Assembly: GCA_007694945.1 (NCBI GenBank)
Contig: REER01000143.1
Location: 1 to 64,000, forward strand
Reading direction: 5' to 3'
DNA from: Paracoccaceae bacterium
GTDB lineage: Bacteria > Pseudomonadota > Alphaproteobacteria > Rhodobacterales > Rhodobacteraceae
DNA length: 64,000 nt
The translations under genes were made by a program, and so were the position numbers. The notes beneath the pieces were generated by a model. The model saw only the letters and a list, made by a program, of their open reading frames with translations, ran no database searches and was not told the DNA's origin. Positions 10,898 through 21,867 of this stretch are shown here, piece by piece; positions within the stretch are counted from its first letter, which is position 1; every line of letters starts with the position of its first letter.

Positions 10898-11133
10898 GCC
10901 GAAAAGGGCTCGGTGCCTTCGGGCGTGCCGTCCTCGGACAGGCGGATCGCCTCGATCCGCATCTGGGCGGTGTTCAGCCTTGCCTCGCAATGCTTTTTCA
11001 GCAGGTCGCCGCGTTCATAAAGCGCGATCGACTCATCAAGCGGCACATCGCCGCGCTCTAGCCGGGTGACAATCTCCTCAAGCCCGCGCAGCGCCTCCTC
11101 GAAGCTCATCTCCTCGACGGGTTTCTCGCTCAT
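10894..11133 (-). CDS. xseB: Exodeoxyribonuclease VII small subunit
   Basis: 79 aa; [37 protein letters not shown]; overlaps the ispA start by 4 nt. Confidence 0.95.
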   Translation of the reverse strand: MSEKPVEEMSFEEALRGLEEIVTRLERGDVPLDESIALYERGDLLKKHCEARLNTAQMRIEAIRLSEDGTPEGTEPFSA

Positions 11134-12065
11134 GCGCCCTTCTCCATCAGCACCCGGATATGCGCCCTGACCGATGCCGACAGCGCGTCGAGGTCATAGC
11201 CGCCTTCCAGACAGGATACTACCCGCCCCGCGCTGTGGCGCGCGGCAATATCGCAGAGTTCCCCGGTAACCCAGGCGAAATCCTCCTCCACGAGCGCAAG
11301 CTCGGCCAGCGGGTCGTTGCGATGGGCATCGAAGCCTGCCGAGATCAGCACCAACTCGGGCGCAAAACGGTCAAGTTGCGGCAGCACCGTGTCCTCATAA
11401 ATGCGCCGGAATTTCGCGCCATCTGTGCCCGGTGCCAGCGGAACATTCATGACCTGTCCATGCGCGCCACGTTCCTCGCGGCACCCGGTGCCAGGCCAGA
11501 GAGGCATCTGGTGGCTTGAGACGAAAAAGGCGCGCTCCTCGTCCCAGAGCAGGTCCTGCGTGCCATTGCCGTGATGCACGTCGAAATCCACAACTGCAAC
11601 GCGCGAGAGGCTGTGGCGCTCCATCGCATGTCTGGCCGCGATGGCGATTGTGCCAAATAGGCAGAACCCCATCGGGGTGGCCCGCTCGGCATGGTGGCCC
11701 GGCGGGCGCATTGCAACAAAGGCATTAGCTGCTTGTCCGTCCATGACCAGATCGACCGCGTGACAGGCCCCGCCCGCTGCCCTGAGTGCAGCATCGAACG
11801 AGCCATTGGAGACATGCGTGTCGGCGTCGAGCTGGTAGATCCCTGCGGCCGGGATCGCCATGCGAATACGGTCGATATAGTCCTGCGGGTGGCAGAGCAG
11901 AAGCTGTGCCTCTTCGGCGCGCGGGGCATCATGGTGCTGGATATCGCTGAACTCGGGTGCGCGCAAGGCCGCCTCGATCGCCTCAATCCGGGCGACCTGT
12001 TCAGGGTGGCCGGGCGGCGTTTGGTGGCGATGTGCATCAGCGTGGGTGAGATAGGCAGTGCTCAT
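11130..12065 (-). CDS. Histone deacetylase family protein
   Basis: [58 protein letters not shown]. Confidence 0.93.
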   Translation of the reverse strand: MSTAYLTHADAHRHQTPPGHPEQVARIEAIEAALRAPEFSDIQHHDAPRAEEAQLLLCHPQDYIDRIRMAIPAAGIYQLDADTHVSNGSFDAALRAAGGACHAVDLVMDGQAANAFVAMRPPGHHAERATPMGFCLFGTIAIAARHAMERHSLSRVAVVDFDVHHGNGTQDLLWDEERAFFVSSHQMPLWPGTGCREERGAHGQVMNVPLAPGTDGAKFRRIYEDTVLPQLDRFAPELVLISAGFDAHRNDPLAELALVEEDFAWVTGELCDIAARHSAGRVVSCLEGGYDLDALSASVRAHIRVLMEKGA

Positions 12066-12195
12066 ACGGGTGAGGCTAGTGCATCGGCCCGGGCGGGGAA
12101 AGAGCGTTTTTCGCCGCGGGTGCTCTTGCCCGCCTGTGATGCTGGTGGCACTCTGCGCGAAACACCACAGCACCCGAGGCAGCAGCGAGGCGCCC

Positions 12196-13677
12196 ATGAC
12201 CCCCAAGGATACGCTCACCTTGCTGACCCCGCCCCGGGGCGAGCATCACTTCTACACGAACGCGGAACAAGCCGTCGAGCGCCTCGAGCGCCTTTACGCA
12301 GAAGCCACGGGTTTTCTTGTCGACGGGTTCAATCGCGTCGCGAGCGGCGAGCGTGTCTCGGCGCGCTTCCGTGCCTTTTACCCCGAGATCCGGATGGCGA
12401 CGACCCGCTACGACAAGGTGGATTCGCGCTTGAGCTTCGGCCATGTCTCGGAGCCGGGTGTCTATACGGCGACGGTAACCCGCCCCGACCTGTTCCGCCA
12501 CTACTTGCGCCAGCAGATCGGCCTGTTGATGAAGAACCATGCCGTTCCTATAAGCGTCGGCCCCTCCGAGACGCCGATCCCGCTTCATTTCGCGATGTCC
12601 GGGCGGGGCGATGTGACACTGCCGGAAGACGGCGAGTTGATGCTCTCGCTGCGCGATATCTTCGATGTGCCGGATCTGGCCACGACCAATGATGACATCG
12701 TCAGTGGCGAGCGCTTGCGCTACCCCGATGGCGCGCTGCCGCTGGCGCTGTTCACGGCACAAAGGGTGGATTACTCGCTGGCCCGGCTGGCGCATTACAC
12801 GGCCACTGCGCCCGAGCATTTCCAGAACTACATCCTGTTCACCAACTACCAGTTTTATGTCGACGAGTTCGAGGCTTTTGCCCGCGCCCAGCTTGCCGAC
12901 CCCGAGAGCGGCTACACCGCCTTTGTTGCCCCCGGCGATGCGGTCATCACTGACCCGGAAACTCCTATCCCACCGCTGCCGCGGCTGCCGCAAATGCCGA
13001 CCTATCACCTGAAGCGAGAGCGCGGCGGTGGGATCACGCTGGTCAATATCGGTGTAGGCCCCTCCAACGCCAAGACAGCGACCGACCATATCGCTGTGCT
13101 GCGCCCGCATGCCTGGGTGATGGTCGGTCATTGCGCGGGGTTGCGCAACAGCCAGGCGCTGGGCGATTTCGTGCTCGCCCATGCCTATCTGCGCGAGGAC
13201 AATGTGCTGGACGCGGATTTGCCGGTCTGGGTGCCAATCCCGGCACTGGCCGAAATCCAGATCGCGCTGCAGGATGCCGTGGCCGAGGTGACGCAGCTGG
13301 AGGGCTATGCGCTCAAGCAGATCATGCGCACTGGCACCGTCGCCACTATCGACAACCGCAACTGGGAATTGCGCGATCAGTCGGGCCCGGTGCAGCGCCT
13401 GAGCCAGTCACGCGCCATTGCGCTGGATATGGAATCGGCTACCATCGCTGCCAACGGTTTTCGCTTCCGCGTGCCCTATGGCACGCTGTTATGCGTCTCG
13501 GACAAACCGCTGCATGGTGAGTTGAAACTGCCCGGCATGGCCTCGGGGTTTTACCGCACGCAAGTGGCACGCCACCTCAAGATCGGGATCCGGGCGATGG
13601 AGCTTTTGCGCGAGATGCCGCTTGAGAAGATCCATAGCCGAAAACTGCGCTCTTTCACAGAAACGGCCTTCCTGTAG
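12196..13677 (+). CDS. amn: AMP nucleosidase
   Basis: NVLDADLPVWVPIPALAEIQIALQDAVAEV, AIALDMESATIAANGFRFRVPYGTLLCVSDKPLHGE. Confidence 0.94.
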   Translation: MTPKDTLTLLTPPRGEHHFYTNAEQAVERLERLYAEATGFLVDGFNRVASGERVSARFRAFYPEIRMATTRYDKVDSRLSFGHVSEPGVYTATVTRPDLFRHYLRQQIGLLMKNHAVPISVGPSETPIPLHFAMSGRGDVTLPEDGELMLSLRDIFDVPDLATTNDDIVSGERLRYPDGALPLALFTAQRVDYSLARLAHYTATAPEHFQNYILFTNYQFYVDEFEAFARAQLADPESGYTAFVAPGDAVITDPETPIPPLPRLPQMPTYHLKRERGGGITLVNIGVGPSNAKTATDHIAVLRPHAWVMVGHCAGLRNSQALGDFVLAHAYLREDNVLDADLPVWVPIPALAEIQIALQDAVAEVTQLEGYALKQIMRTGTVATIDNRNWELRDQSGPVQRLSQSRAIALDMESATIAANGFRFRVPYGTLLCVSDKPLHGELKLPGMASGFYRTQVARHLKIGIRAMELLREMPLEKIHSRKLRSFTETAFL

Positions 13678-13825
13678 CGCGGATTCGCGCATTTTTCCCG
13701 GTCAACGCTCGATTTTCTTGGTTTTGGGCGATTGTCACGGCCTCGGATATCGGGCTAGATGCGGCTCGCATTAGACGCCGCATCGGATGCAGCGCCCGAC
13801 TTGCCAACAAAACCAGGAGACAGAG

Positions 13826-14116
13826 ATGACCGTCAAACCGATGACAAAGACCCAACTCGTGGCCGCGCTCGCAGAAGAGATGAGCAGCGACAAGAAGACT
13901 GCCAATGCTGCGCTTGACGCCGTCTCGGCGCTGGTGATGCGCGAAGTCGCCGCCGGTGGCGCTGTCACTCTGCCCGGCATCGGCAAGATCATGTGCCGCG
14001 CCCGCCCCGAGCGTCAGGTCCGCAACCCGGCTACCGGCGAGACAATGACCAAACCGGCCGACAAGGCTGTGAAAGTCACGATCGCAAAAGCGCTGAAAGA
14101 CGCTGTCAACGGCTGA
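13826..14116 (+). CDS. HU family DNA-binding protein
   Basis: MTKTQLVAALAEEMSSDKKTANAALDAV...RARPERQVRNPATGETM; preceded by AGGAGA. Confidence 0.93.
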   Translation: MTVKPMTKTQLVAALAEEMSSDKKTANAALDAVSALVMREVAAGGAVTLPGIGKIMCRARPERQVRNPATGETMTKPADKAVKVTIAKALKDAVNG

Positions 14117-14137
14117 TCTGGACACAGGTTTCTGCAA

Positions 14138-14165
14138 GACGGGCCATCCTTTCGGATGGCCCGTC
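14138..14165 (+). terminator. Terminator-like hairpin downstream of the HU gene
   Basis: Perfect 12-bp stem GACGGGCCATCC-TTTC-GGATGGCCCGTC; no U-tract directly after it. Confidence 0.75.
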
Positions 14166-14562
14166 TGCGTGTTCAGGGGGTCAGCCTGACCGCTGCGCGG
14201 TTTTTGTCCTGTGCACCTGGTGGACCACCACGCCATCGCTGAGACGAGAGCGCTCTCCCACTCGTGTTGACACGTAAGGGGAACTGGCCAAGCGCAATTC
14301 CCTCGTGGTTCATGTCAAGATCGCGTGGGAACAGGTGCTGATGCGCCATTTCCGAAGGCGCGCAGCTGACGTGGGCAAATGTCGTCCACCGTCTTTTTCT
14401 GGCCTTTCCGATCTGCAAGCACTTCGCTCCGGCCGCAGGCGCAGTCGGTGCTCGTTTGCTTTGCCGGCGGGTAAGATACGGCTTCACAGGACGGGGCTTA
14501 TGTGCTTTATAACCGCCATCCGCACAATCGCTGGATCAAGAAACCATATCTGGGAGGATATA

Positions 14563-15672
14563 ATGGATCGTCGTTCATTCCTGAAGGCGTCGACTGTCGG
14601 CGCCGGAGCCGCTGCCGCCTCGACACTGGCTGCGCCTGCTGTTGCGCAGGGCCGGATCACATGGCGCATGGTCACTACCTGGCCACGCAACTTCCCCGGC
14701 CTCGGAACCGGCGCGCAACGCGTGGCCGACCGCATCACTGCCGCCTCGGATGGCGCGCTGACAATCGAGGTGTTTGCCGCTGGCGAAATGGTGCCCGCGC
14801 TGCAATCGCTTGATGCCGTTCTCGATGGTGCTGCCGAGATGAGCCATGGCGCGGCCTATTACTGGCAGAGCCGTTCGGTTGGCCTTTCCTTCTTCACCGG
14901 GGTTCCGTTCGGGATGACCTCGCGCGAGCTGGCAGCTTGGATGCGCTATCTGGGTGGGCAGGAGCTTTGGGACGACATCTATGATGATTTCGGGCTGCAA
15001 GGCTTCCTGTCGGGAGATACTGGCACACAAGCGGGCGGCTGGTTCCAGGAGGAACTGACGGGCATCGAGGACATTCAGGGTCTGCGCTTCCGCACACCGG
15101 GGCTGGGCGGTCAGGTCTGGCAGAAGATGGGCGCTTCGGTCACGAACCTTGCAGGCGGCGAGATCTTTGCAGCCCTGCAGTCGGGCGCGCTGGATGCTGC
15201 CGAATTCGTGGGCCCCTATAACGACCGCGCACTGGGCTTCCACCAGGTGCGCAATCACTACTATACCATGTCGTTTATCGAGCCGGGCCTCGCGACCGAA
15301 CTCGTCGTGGACAAGGCGAAATACACCGAACTGCCGGATAACCTTCAGGCCATCGTGCGCGATGTATGTCAGGCCGAATATGATCAGGTGCCGTCGGAGT
15401 TCTACGCCAACGACCCTATCGCACTTGCCGACATGGTCGAGAACCATGGCACGATCGTCCACCCGAACTGGCCTGAGAGCGTTCTCGAGGCAGGTGCAGC
15501 CGCTTCGCGGGAACTTCTGGAAGAGATCCTCGACAGTGGCGATGCCAAAACCAAGGCCACGGCCGAGAGCTTCGTCAAGAACCTCAACCTGCTGCGGAGC
15601 CGGACCGAAAACACCGATCTGACCTTCGCGCTCGCCCGCGAGAAGTATTTCGACATCTCGGATATGGGCTGA
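14563..15672 (+). CDS. TRAP transporter substrate-binding protein (DctP family), Tat-type signal
   Basis: MDRRSFLKASTVGAGAAAASTLAAPAVAQ leader; AAEFVGPYNDRALGFH; followed by small and large TRAP permeases. Confidence 0.93.
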   Translation: MDRRSFLKASTVGAGAAAASTLAAPAVAQGRITWRMVTTWPRNFPGLGTGAQRVADRITAASDGALTIEVFAAGEMVPALQSLDAVLDGAAEMSHGAAYYWQSRSVGLSFFTGVPFGMTSRELAAWMRYLGGQELWDDIYDDFGLQGFLSGDTGTQAGGWFQEELTGIEDIQGLRFRTPGLGGQVWQKMGASVTNLAGGEIFAALQSGALDAAEFVGPYNDRALGFHQVRNHYYTMSFIEPGLATELVVDKAKYTELPDNLQAIVRDVCQAEYDQVPSEFYANDPIALADMVENHGTIVHPNWPESVLEAGAAASRELLEEILDSGDAKTKATAESFVKNLNLLRSRTENTDLTFALAREKYFDISDMG

Positions 15673-15762
15673 GCTCCCTGCGCCCTGCCTGATCGCGAAA
15701 TGCGGCCCCGGACATGATCCGGGGCCGCACTTCGCAACTCACACCCTGGCATCGAGGCTGCC

Positions 15763-16320
15763 ATGATTGCGCTTTCCTATCTGATGCGCCTGATCAACCT
15801 GATCAATCGGGCCGCCGGCAATGTCTTCATGTGGTTATCCGTGGGCATTGTCATTGTCTGCTTCTGGGTTGTGGTGGAACGCTATGTCTTCTCCACCACG
15901 CGGCTCTGGATGCAGGATCTCTACCCCTGGATGAACGGCATCATGTTCACCGCCGTTGCCGGCTATGCGCTGTATCGCAATGATCATGTGCGGGTGGACA
16001 TCTTCTTTCGTCCGGCCTCGACGCTGCGCAAGGCGTGGCTCGATCTGCTCGGTGTGTGCATCTTTCTGCTGCCCTTTTGCTGGGTGGTCTGGGAGTATTG
16101 CTTCAATTTCGTGGCCCGTTCTTGGCGTATTGGCGAGGCCTCGCCCAACCCCGGTGGCATGGACGGCTTCTGGATCGTCAAGACCTTCATCCTCGTGATG
16201 GCCGTGCTGATCGCGGCACAGGGTATCGCCATGGCGATCCGTTCGATCCTGATCATCGCCGGGCGCGAAGACCTCGTTCCAGACGATTACCGTTACAAAT
16301 ACGATACGGAGCCCAGCTGA
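15763..16320 (+). CDS. TRAP transporter small permease (DctQ-like)
   Basis: Four hydrophobic segments; immediately upstream of the DctM-like ORF. Confidence 0.9.
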   Translation: MIALSYLMRLINLINRAAGNVFMWLSVGIVIVCFWVVVERYVFSTTRLWMQDLYPWMNGIMFTAVAGYALYRNDHVRVDIFFRPASTLRKAWLDLLGVCIFLLPFCWVVWEYCFNFVARSWRIGEASPNPGGMDGFWIVKTFILVMAVLIAAQGIAMAIRSILIIAGREDLVPDDYRYKYDTEPS

Positions 16321-16321
16321 C

Positions 16322-17710
16322 ATGGATCCTGTTCTTCTGGGCGAGATCCTCGCCGGGCTGATGTTCTTTGCCGTGATCGGCTTTCTGCTGATCGGCTTTC
16401 CGGTGGCCTTCACGCTGGCGGGGACTTCGGTCCTCTTCGCCTATCTGGGCCTGTATTTTGGCGTCTTCGACATGTCGAACCTGCGGGCCCTTGCCGGGCG
16501 CTATACCGGCTACATGATCAACGAAGTGCTGGTGGCTGTGCCGCTCTTCATCTTCATGGGGGTGATGCTGGAGCGCAGCAATATCGCCGAGCAGTTGCTG
16601 ACCACGATGGGGCGGCTGTTTGGCGACATGCGCGGGGGGCTGGGCATTTCGGTAATCCTTGTGGGCGCGCTGCTGGCGGCCTCGACGGGCGTGGTGGGCG
16701 CGACTGTGGTGACGATGGGGCTGATCTCGCTGCCTGCGATGCTGCGCGCGGGCTATGACCCGAAACTCGCCTCTGGCGCGATCTGCGCCAGCGGGACGCT
16801 GGGCCAGATCATCCCGCCTTCGACCGTGCTGATTTTCATGGGGGACATGATCGCGGGCATGCACAGCCAGGTGCAGATGAGCCTGGGCAATTTCGCCCCT
16901 ACGACAGTCTCGGTCGGCGATCTCTTCGCAGGAGCAATGCTGCCGGGCCTGCTGCTGGTGGTGCTCTACATCCTCTATATCATCTACAAGGCGATCTTCG
17001 ATCCCGAAAGCTGCCCGGCGACCCCGGTGCCGCCCGAAGAGAAAAAGGGCCTGTGGAAGGAAATCCTCTTCGCGCTGGTCCCGCCGCTTCTGCTGATCAC
17101 CGCGGTGTTGGGCTCGATCCTCGGTGGCATTGCCACCCCGACCGAAGCCGCCTCGGTGGGCGCGGTGGGGGCGACGCTGCTGGCGGCACTGCGCTGGCGG
17201 CTGTCCTTCGCGATCTTCACCGAGGTCGCACGGCGCACCGCCGTCATCACCTCGATGATCTTCATCATTCTCTTCGGCGCGTCGGTCTTTGCCATCGTGT
17301 TCCGGCAGATGGGCGGCGACTCACTGGTACGCGATTTCCTGACCTCGATGCCCGGTGGCGCGATGGGCGCGATGATCGTGGTCATGCTGATCATGTTCGT
17401 CCTCGGCTTCATCCTCGATACCTTCGAGATCATATTCATCGTCCTGCCGATCACGGCGCCCACGCTCCTGCTGCTGGGGATCGATCCGGTCTGGCTGGGC
17501 GTGATGATTGGCGTCAACCTGCAAACGAGCTTCCTGACCCCGCCATTCGGCTTCTCGCTTTTCTACCTGCGCGGGGTGGCGCCGAACTCGGTCAGCACCG
17601 GCACGATCTATCGCGGCGCGATCCCCTTTGTCGCGCTGCAGATATTCGCTATTGCGATGCTGTTCATCTTCCCAGGCCTCGTGCTCTGGCTGCCCTCGAT
17701 CCTGTTTTAG
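16322..17710 (+). CDS. TRAP transporter large permease (DctM-like)
   Basis: 462 aa, hydrophobic; FPVAFTLAG, LGQIIPPSTVLIFMGD, GGIATPTEAASVGAVGA. Confidence 0.94.
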   Translation: MDPVLLGEILAGLMFFAVIGFLLIGFPVAFTLAGTSVLFAYLGLYFGVFDMSNLRALAGRYTGYMINEVLVAVPLFIFMGVMLERSNIAEQLLTTMGRLFGDMRGGLGISVILVGALLAASTGVVGATVVTMGLISLPAMLRAGYDPKLASGAICASGTLGQIIPPSTVLIFMGDMIAGMHSQVQMSLGNFAPTTVSVGDLFAGAMLPGLLLVVLYILYIIYKAIFDPESCPATPVPPEEKKGLWKEILFALVPPLLLITAVLGSILGGIATPTEAASVGAVGATLLAALRWRLSFAIFTEVARRTAVITSMIFIILFGASVFAIVFRQMGGDSLVRDFLTSMPGGAMGAMIVVMLIMFVLGFILDTFEIIFIVLPITAPTLLLLGIDPVWLGVMIGVNLQTSFLTPPFGFSLFYLRGVAPNSVSTGTIYRGAIPFVALQIFAIAMLFIFPGLVLWLPSILF

Positions 17711-17767
17711 CCCGCGTAATGACCCAGTACGGAGGCGTCGCTGCGCAGCAGCGTCGCTTCCGTGCCC

Positions 17768-18643
17768 TCACCGCGGCGCAACCGGCACAGGACGGCCCGC
17801 GCGGATATTCAGCCAGTTGGCCAGAAAGATCACCGCCGCACCGAGAAAGACGAACGGATCCAGCGCCTCGGCATAGAGCCACACGCCCACCAGCGCGATC
17901 ACCGGCAGGCGGAAGAACTCCATCGGCGCCACGGTCGCCGCCGGTGCCAGCCCCAATGCCGAAGACAGCGAATAATGCGCACTCAGCCCCGTCAGCCCGA
18001 CAACCACCAGCCAGCCCCAGATCGCGGGTGAGGGCCAGGTGAACCCGCCCAATTGCGCCAGTATCAGCCCGAAGAGCGTCTGCGAGGCCGTCATCCAGAA
18101 CAGCACGCAGAGGATCGGGTCATTGCGCATGATGCGCTTGGTCAGCAGCGCGTTCACGGCAAAACCCACCGCGCAGAGAATGCCCGCCAGATGCCCAGGC
18201 CCGAGCGGCTGCACGCCGGGTTGCGCCACGATCAGAATGCCCAGAAACCCCAGCCCCGCCAGCCCGAGTTGCCGCCCGGTCAGCCGCTCGCCCAAAACCA
18301 GCGGTGCCAGCAGCACGACCCAGATCGGCATGGTGAATTCCAGCGCCACAAGCTGAGACAGCGGCAGCACCATGATCCCGTAGAACCACAGGTTCTGGCC
18401 TGCGAAATGAAAGACATTGCGCGCCAGATGCAGGCCGGGGCTGGTCGGTCGCAATCGCACCGGACGCGCCAGAACGATCGCGCAGATCAGGACAAAGCCG
18501 ATGAGCGAGCGCCAGAACATCAACTCGAAGGAATCGAGCTCAGCCTGAATGGCGCGGCCGGCGATAGCCATGATCGTAAAGGACAAAATCGCCCCTACCA
18601 TCCACAGGGCCGCGCGGACAGGCTGTGCCTCGGTCTGTATCAC
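17768..18643 (-). CDS. DMT/EamA family transporter
   Basis: Repeated EamA-like hydrophobic helices; LMFWRSLIGF and FAGQNLWFYGIMVLPLSQLVALEFTMPI. Confidence 0.88.
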   Translation of the reverse strand: MIQTEAQPVRAALWMVGAILSFTIMAIAGRAIQAELDSFELMFWRSLIGFVLICAIVLARPVRLRPTSPGLHLARNVFHFAGQNLWFYGIMVLPLSQLVALEFTMPIWVVLLAPLVLGERLTGRQLGLAGLGFLGILIVAQPGVQPLGPGHLAGILCAVGFAVNALLTKRIMRNDPILCVLFWMTASQTLFGLILAQLGGFTWPSPAIWGWLVVVGLTGLSAHYSLSSALGLAPAATVAPMEFFRLPVIALVGVWLYAEALDPFVFLGAAVIFLANWLNIRAGRPVPVAPR

Positions 18644-18774
18644 GCGGTGCTCCCGATGATGGTGTCGCGTTGTGGTGCCCGTCCGCGATGCACCCCGTCA
18701 ATCCCTTTTCTGGCCCAATCGCGCGGAACGCTGCAGGCGCGGCCATAAATCTGCACTGGCGCATCTGTTGTCGT

Positions 18775-18803
18775 CTTGCAACAGGGTGCTGCGCTCCCCA
18801 CAT
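18775..18803 (+). promoter_or_regulatory. Candidate sigma-32 (RpoH) promoter upstream of clpB
   Basis: CTTGCAA at 18775-18781, a 14-nt spacer, then CCCCACAT from 18796; heat-shock-type elements about 80 bp before clpB. Confidence 0.5.
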
Positions 18804-18885
18804 GCATTGCGAGGCCTGACAGGGGGCTGTGCTGCAGGGCAGGCAGACCTCACAAAAAAGGGCGCTTCAAGAGGAGAAACAAGAG

Positions 18886-21501
18886 ATGAATCTTGAGAAA
18901 TTTACCGAGCGGGCGCGCGGTTTTCTGCAATCGGCCCAGACCATTGCGTTACGCGAAGACCATCAACGCCTGACACCCTCTCACCTGCTCAAGGCGCTGT
19001 TGGATGATGATCAGGGCATGTCCGCCAATCTGATCCGCCGCGCAGGCGGCGCGCCGGAACGGGTAGCGCAGGCCAATGATATTGCACTGGCGAAGCTATC
19101 CAAGGTCTCAGGTGGTGACGGCCAGATCTACATGGACCCGCAAACCGCCAAGGTGGTCGATCAGGCCGAACAGATCTCGCAAAAGGCCGGCGACAGCTAT
19201 GTCACGGTCGAGCGGCTGCTGACGGCGCTTGCGCTGGTGAAATCCGACGCGAAGGCGGCGCTTGATGCGGGCGCAGTCAGTGCGCAGAACCTCAACGCGG
19301 CGGTCAATGATCTGCGCAAGGGGCGCACTGCCGATAGTGCTTCGGCCGAGGAAGGTTATGACGCGCTCAAGAAATATGCCCGCGACCTGACCGAGGCCGC
19401 ACGCGAGGGCAAGATCGACCCGATCATCGGCCGGGATGAAGAAATCCGCCGCTCGATGCAGGTGCTGTCCCGCCGCACCAAGAACAACCCGGTGCTGATC
19501 GGCGAGCCCGGCGTCGGCAAGACCGCCATCGCCGAGGGCCTCGCGCTTCGCATCGTTAATGGCGATGTGCCTGAGTCCTTACGCGACAAGAAGCTGATGG
19601 CGCTCGACATGGGTGCGCTGATTGCTGGTGCCAAGTATCGCGGTGAGTTCGAGGAGCGGCTGAAGGCGATCCTCTCTGAAATCACCAGCGCAGATGGCGA
19701 GATCATTCTCTTCATCGACGAAATGCACACGCTGGTCGGCGCGGGCAAATCCGAGGGCGCGATGGATGCCGCGAACCTGATCAAGCCTGCACTGGCGCGG
19801 GGTGAGTTGCATTGCGTGGGGGCCACGACGCTCGACGAATACCGCAAGCATGTCGAGAAGGATGCTGCGCTCGCGCGGCGTTTCCAGCCGGTGATGGTCG
19901 AAGAGCCGACGGCCGAGGACACGATCTCGATCCTGCGCGGTATCAAGGAGAAATACGAGCTGCACCATGGTGTGCGCATCTCCGACTCGGCGCTGGTCGC
20001 GGCTGCGACGCTCTCGCACCGCTACATCACCGACCGTTTCCTGCCCGACAAGGCCATCGACCTGATGGACGAGGCGGCCAGCCGTCTGCGCATGGAAGTG
20101 GACAGCAAGCCTGAGGAGCTTGACGCGCTCGACCGCGACATCCTGCAAAAGCAGATCGAGGCCGAGGCGTTGCGCAAGGAAGATGACGCCGCCAGCCGCG
20201 ACCGGCTGGAGACGCTGGAGAAAGAGCTTTCGGATTTGCAGGAGCGCAGCGCCGAGATGACAGCGACCTGGCAGGCCGAGCGCGACAAGCTGGAGGAAGC
20301 GCGCCAGATCAAGGAAGAGCTGGACCGCGCCCGGATCGATCTGGAAACGGCCAAGCGGCAGGGCGATTTCGCCAACGCAGGCCGCTTGCAATATGGCGAG
20401 ATCCCGGAACTGGAGCGCAAGCTGGCCGAGGCCGAGGCGCGCGAGGCGCAGAAACTCGTGGCCGACGCCGTCCGGCCTGAACAGATCGCCGAAGTGGTCG
20501 AGCGCTGGACCGGCATCCCGACCTCGAAGATGCTCGAGGGAGAGCGCGAGAAGCTTCTGAAGATGGAAGAAGAACTGCACAAGCGCGTCGTCGGCCAGCA
20601 TACGGCGGTTCGCGCCGTGGCCAATGCCGTGCGCCGCGCGCGGGCCGGGCTCAATGACGAGAACCGGCCGCTGGGCTCCTTCCTGTTCCTCGGCCCGACC
20701 GGGGTTGGCAAGACCGAGTTGACCAAGGCGGTGGCCGAGTATCTCTTCGACGACGATCAGGCGATGGTGCGTATCGACATGTCCGAGTTCATGGAGAAAC
20801 ATGCTGTCGCCCGCCTGATCGGCGCTCCTCCGGGCTATGTAGGCTATGAGGAAGGTGGTGTGCTAACCGAGGCGGTACGGCGCCGGCCCTATCAGGTCGT
20901 TCTCTTCGACGAGGTCGAGAAGGCGCACCCGGAAGTGTTCAACGTGCTGTTGCAGGTTCTTGATGACGGGCAGTTGACCGACGGGCATGGCCGCACGGTC
21001 GATTTCAAGCAGACGCTGATCGTGCTGACCTCGAATCTCGGTTCTCAGGCGCTCTCGCGTCTGCCAGACGGGGCCGACCCGGTCCCCGCGCGCGCCGAGG
21101 TGATGGAGGCCGTACGCGCCCATTTCCGGCCCGAATTCCTTAACCGGCTTGATGAGACAATTATCTTCGACCGGCTGGGCCGCGAGGACATGGATGCGAT
21201 CGTCGATATCCAGATGGGCCGCCTGCTCAAGCGGCTGATGGCGCGCAAGATCGCGCTGGAGCTTGATGACACGGCCCGCACCTGGCTGGCCGACAAGGGC
21301 TATGACCCTGTTTACGGCGCCCGCCCGCTCAAGCGGGTGATCCAGCGATACCTGCAGGACCCGCTGGCGCAACTCCTGCTGAGCGGCGAGTTGCTGGACG
21401 GCGCGACGGTTCCGGTGACCGCCGGTGTCGATGGTCTGATCATCGGCGACCATGCTGTGGGCGGTGAGGATGACGGCCCGCGGATGAAAGTGGTGCACTG
21501 A
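18886..21501 (+). CDS. clpB: ATP-dependent chaperone ClpB
   Basis: [22 protein letters not shown]; Walker [16 protein letters not shown] and [19 protein letters not shown]; middle coiled coil. Confidence 0.98.
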   Translation: MNLEKFTERARGFLQSAQTIALREDHQRLTPSHLLKALLDDDQGMSANLIRRAGGAPERVAQANDIALAKLSKVSGGDGQIYMDPQTAKVVDQAEQISQKAGDSYVTVERLLTALALVKSDAKAALDAGAVSAQNLNAAVNDLRKGRTADSASAEEGYDALKKYARDLTEAAREGKIDPIIGRDEEIRRSMQVLSRRTKNNPVLIGEPGVGKTAIAEGLALRIVNGDVPESLRDKKLMALDMGALIAGAKYRGEFEERLKAILSEITSADGEIILFIDEMHTLVGAGKSEGAMDAANLIKPALARGELHCVGATTLDEYRKHVEKDAALARRFQPVMVEEPTAEDTISILRGIKEKYELHHGVRISDSALVAAATLSHRYITDRFLPDKAIDLMDEAASRLRMEVDSKPEELDALDRDILQKQIEAEALRKEDDAASRDRLETLEKELSDLQERSAEMTATWQAERDKLEEARQIKEELDRARIDLETAKRQGDFANAGRLQYGEIPELERKLAEAEAREAQKLVADAVRPEQIAEVVERWTGIPTSKMLEGEREKLLKMEEELHKRVVGQHTAVRAVANAVRRARAGLNDENRPLGSFLFLGPTGVGKTELTKAVAEYLFDDDQAMVRIDMSEFMEKHAVARLIGAPPGYVGYEEGGVLTEAVRRRPYQVVLFDEVEKAHPEVFNVLLQVLDDGQLTDGHGRTVDFKQTLIVLTSNLGSQALSRLPDGADPVPARAEVMEAVRAHFRPEFLNRLDETIIFDRLGREDMDAIVDIQMGRLLKRLMARKIALELDDTARTWLADKGYDPVYGARPLKRVIQRYLQDPLAQLLLSGELLDGATVPVTAGVDGLIIGDHAVGGEDDGPRMKVVH

Positions 21502-21516
21502 GAATTGAACACCTCA

Positions 21517-21551
21517 GCAGGAGGGGACGCGCGAAACGCACCCCCTCCTGC
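21517..21551 (+). terminator. Terminator-like inverted repeat after clpB
   Basis: 10-bp arms GCAGGAGGGG ... CCCCTCCTGC. Confidence 0.6.
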
Positions 21552-21867
21552 AAGGCTTCAAGCTTCCGCAGGAATACAAGACACACCCCGATGTCGCATC
21601 GGAAACCTTCCTATGCATGCCGAAAAGGGTTCAGCCCTACGGCAAGGGTGTTTAAAGACGTTTTCAAAGGGTGGCGACGCGATGCGCCGCCCCCCTTTTA
21701 GACTCTCAAGCTAACTCCTTTGCCTTCGTGTGCCCCCGCGGGCATCCCTTTCTCCAAAAGAAGGAGCGGGGCACCCGCGCGCCAGTATCGCTCCTGCGAC
21801 CACATGTGGCGCTTGAACGGGTCGTGCGCAGCGACTAGCTTGCGCCTCGTGCAGACAGGAGCAGGTG

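Noticed and set aside
12076-13182. 368-aa minus-strand ORF across amn
   Set aside because: Antisense to AMP nucleosidase; no credible domains.
14173-14487. 104-aa minus-strand ORF in the HU-TRAP intergenic region
   Set aside because: Low-complexity Arg/Pro-rich, no motif, no good RBS; the region is more likely a promoter/leader for the TRAP operon.
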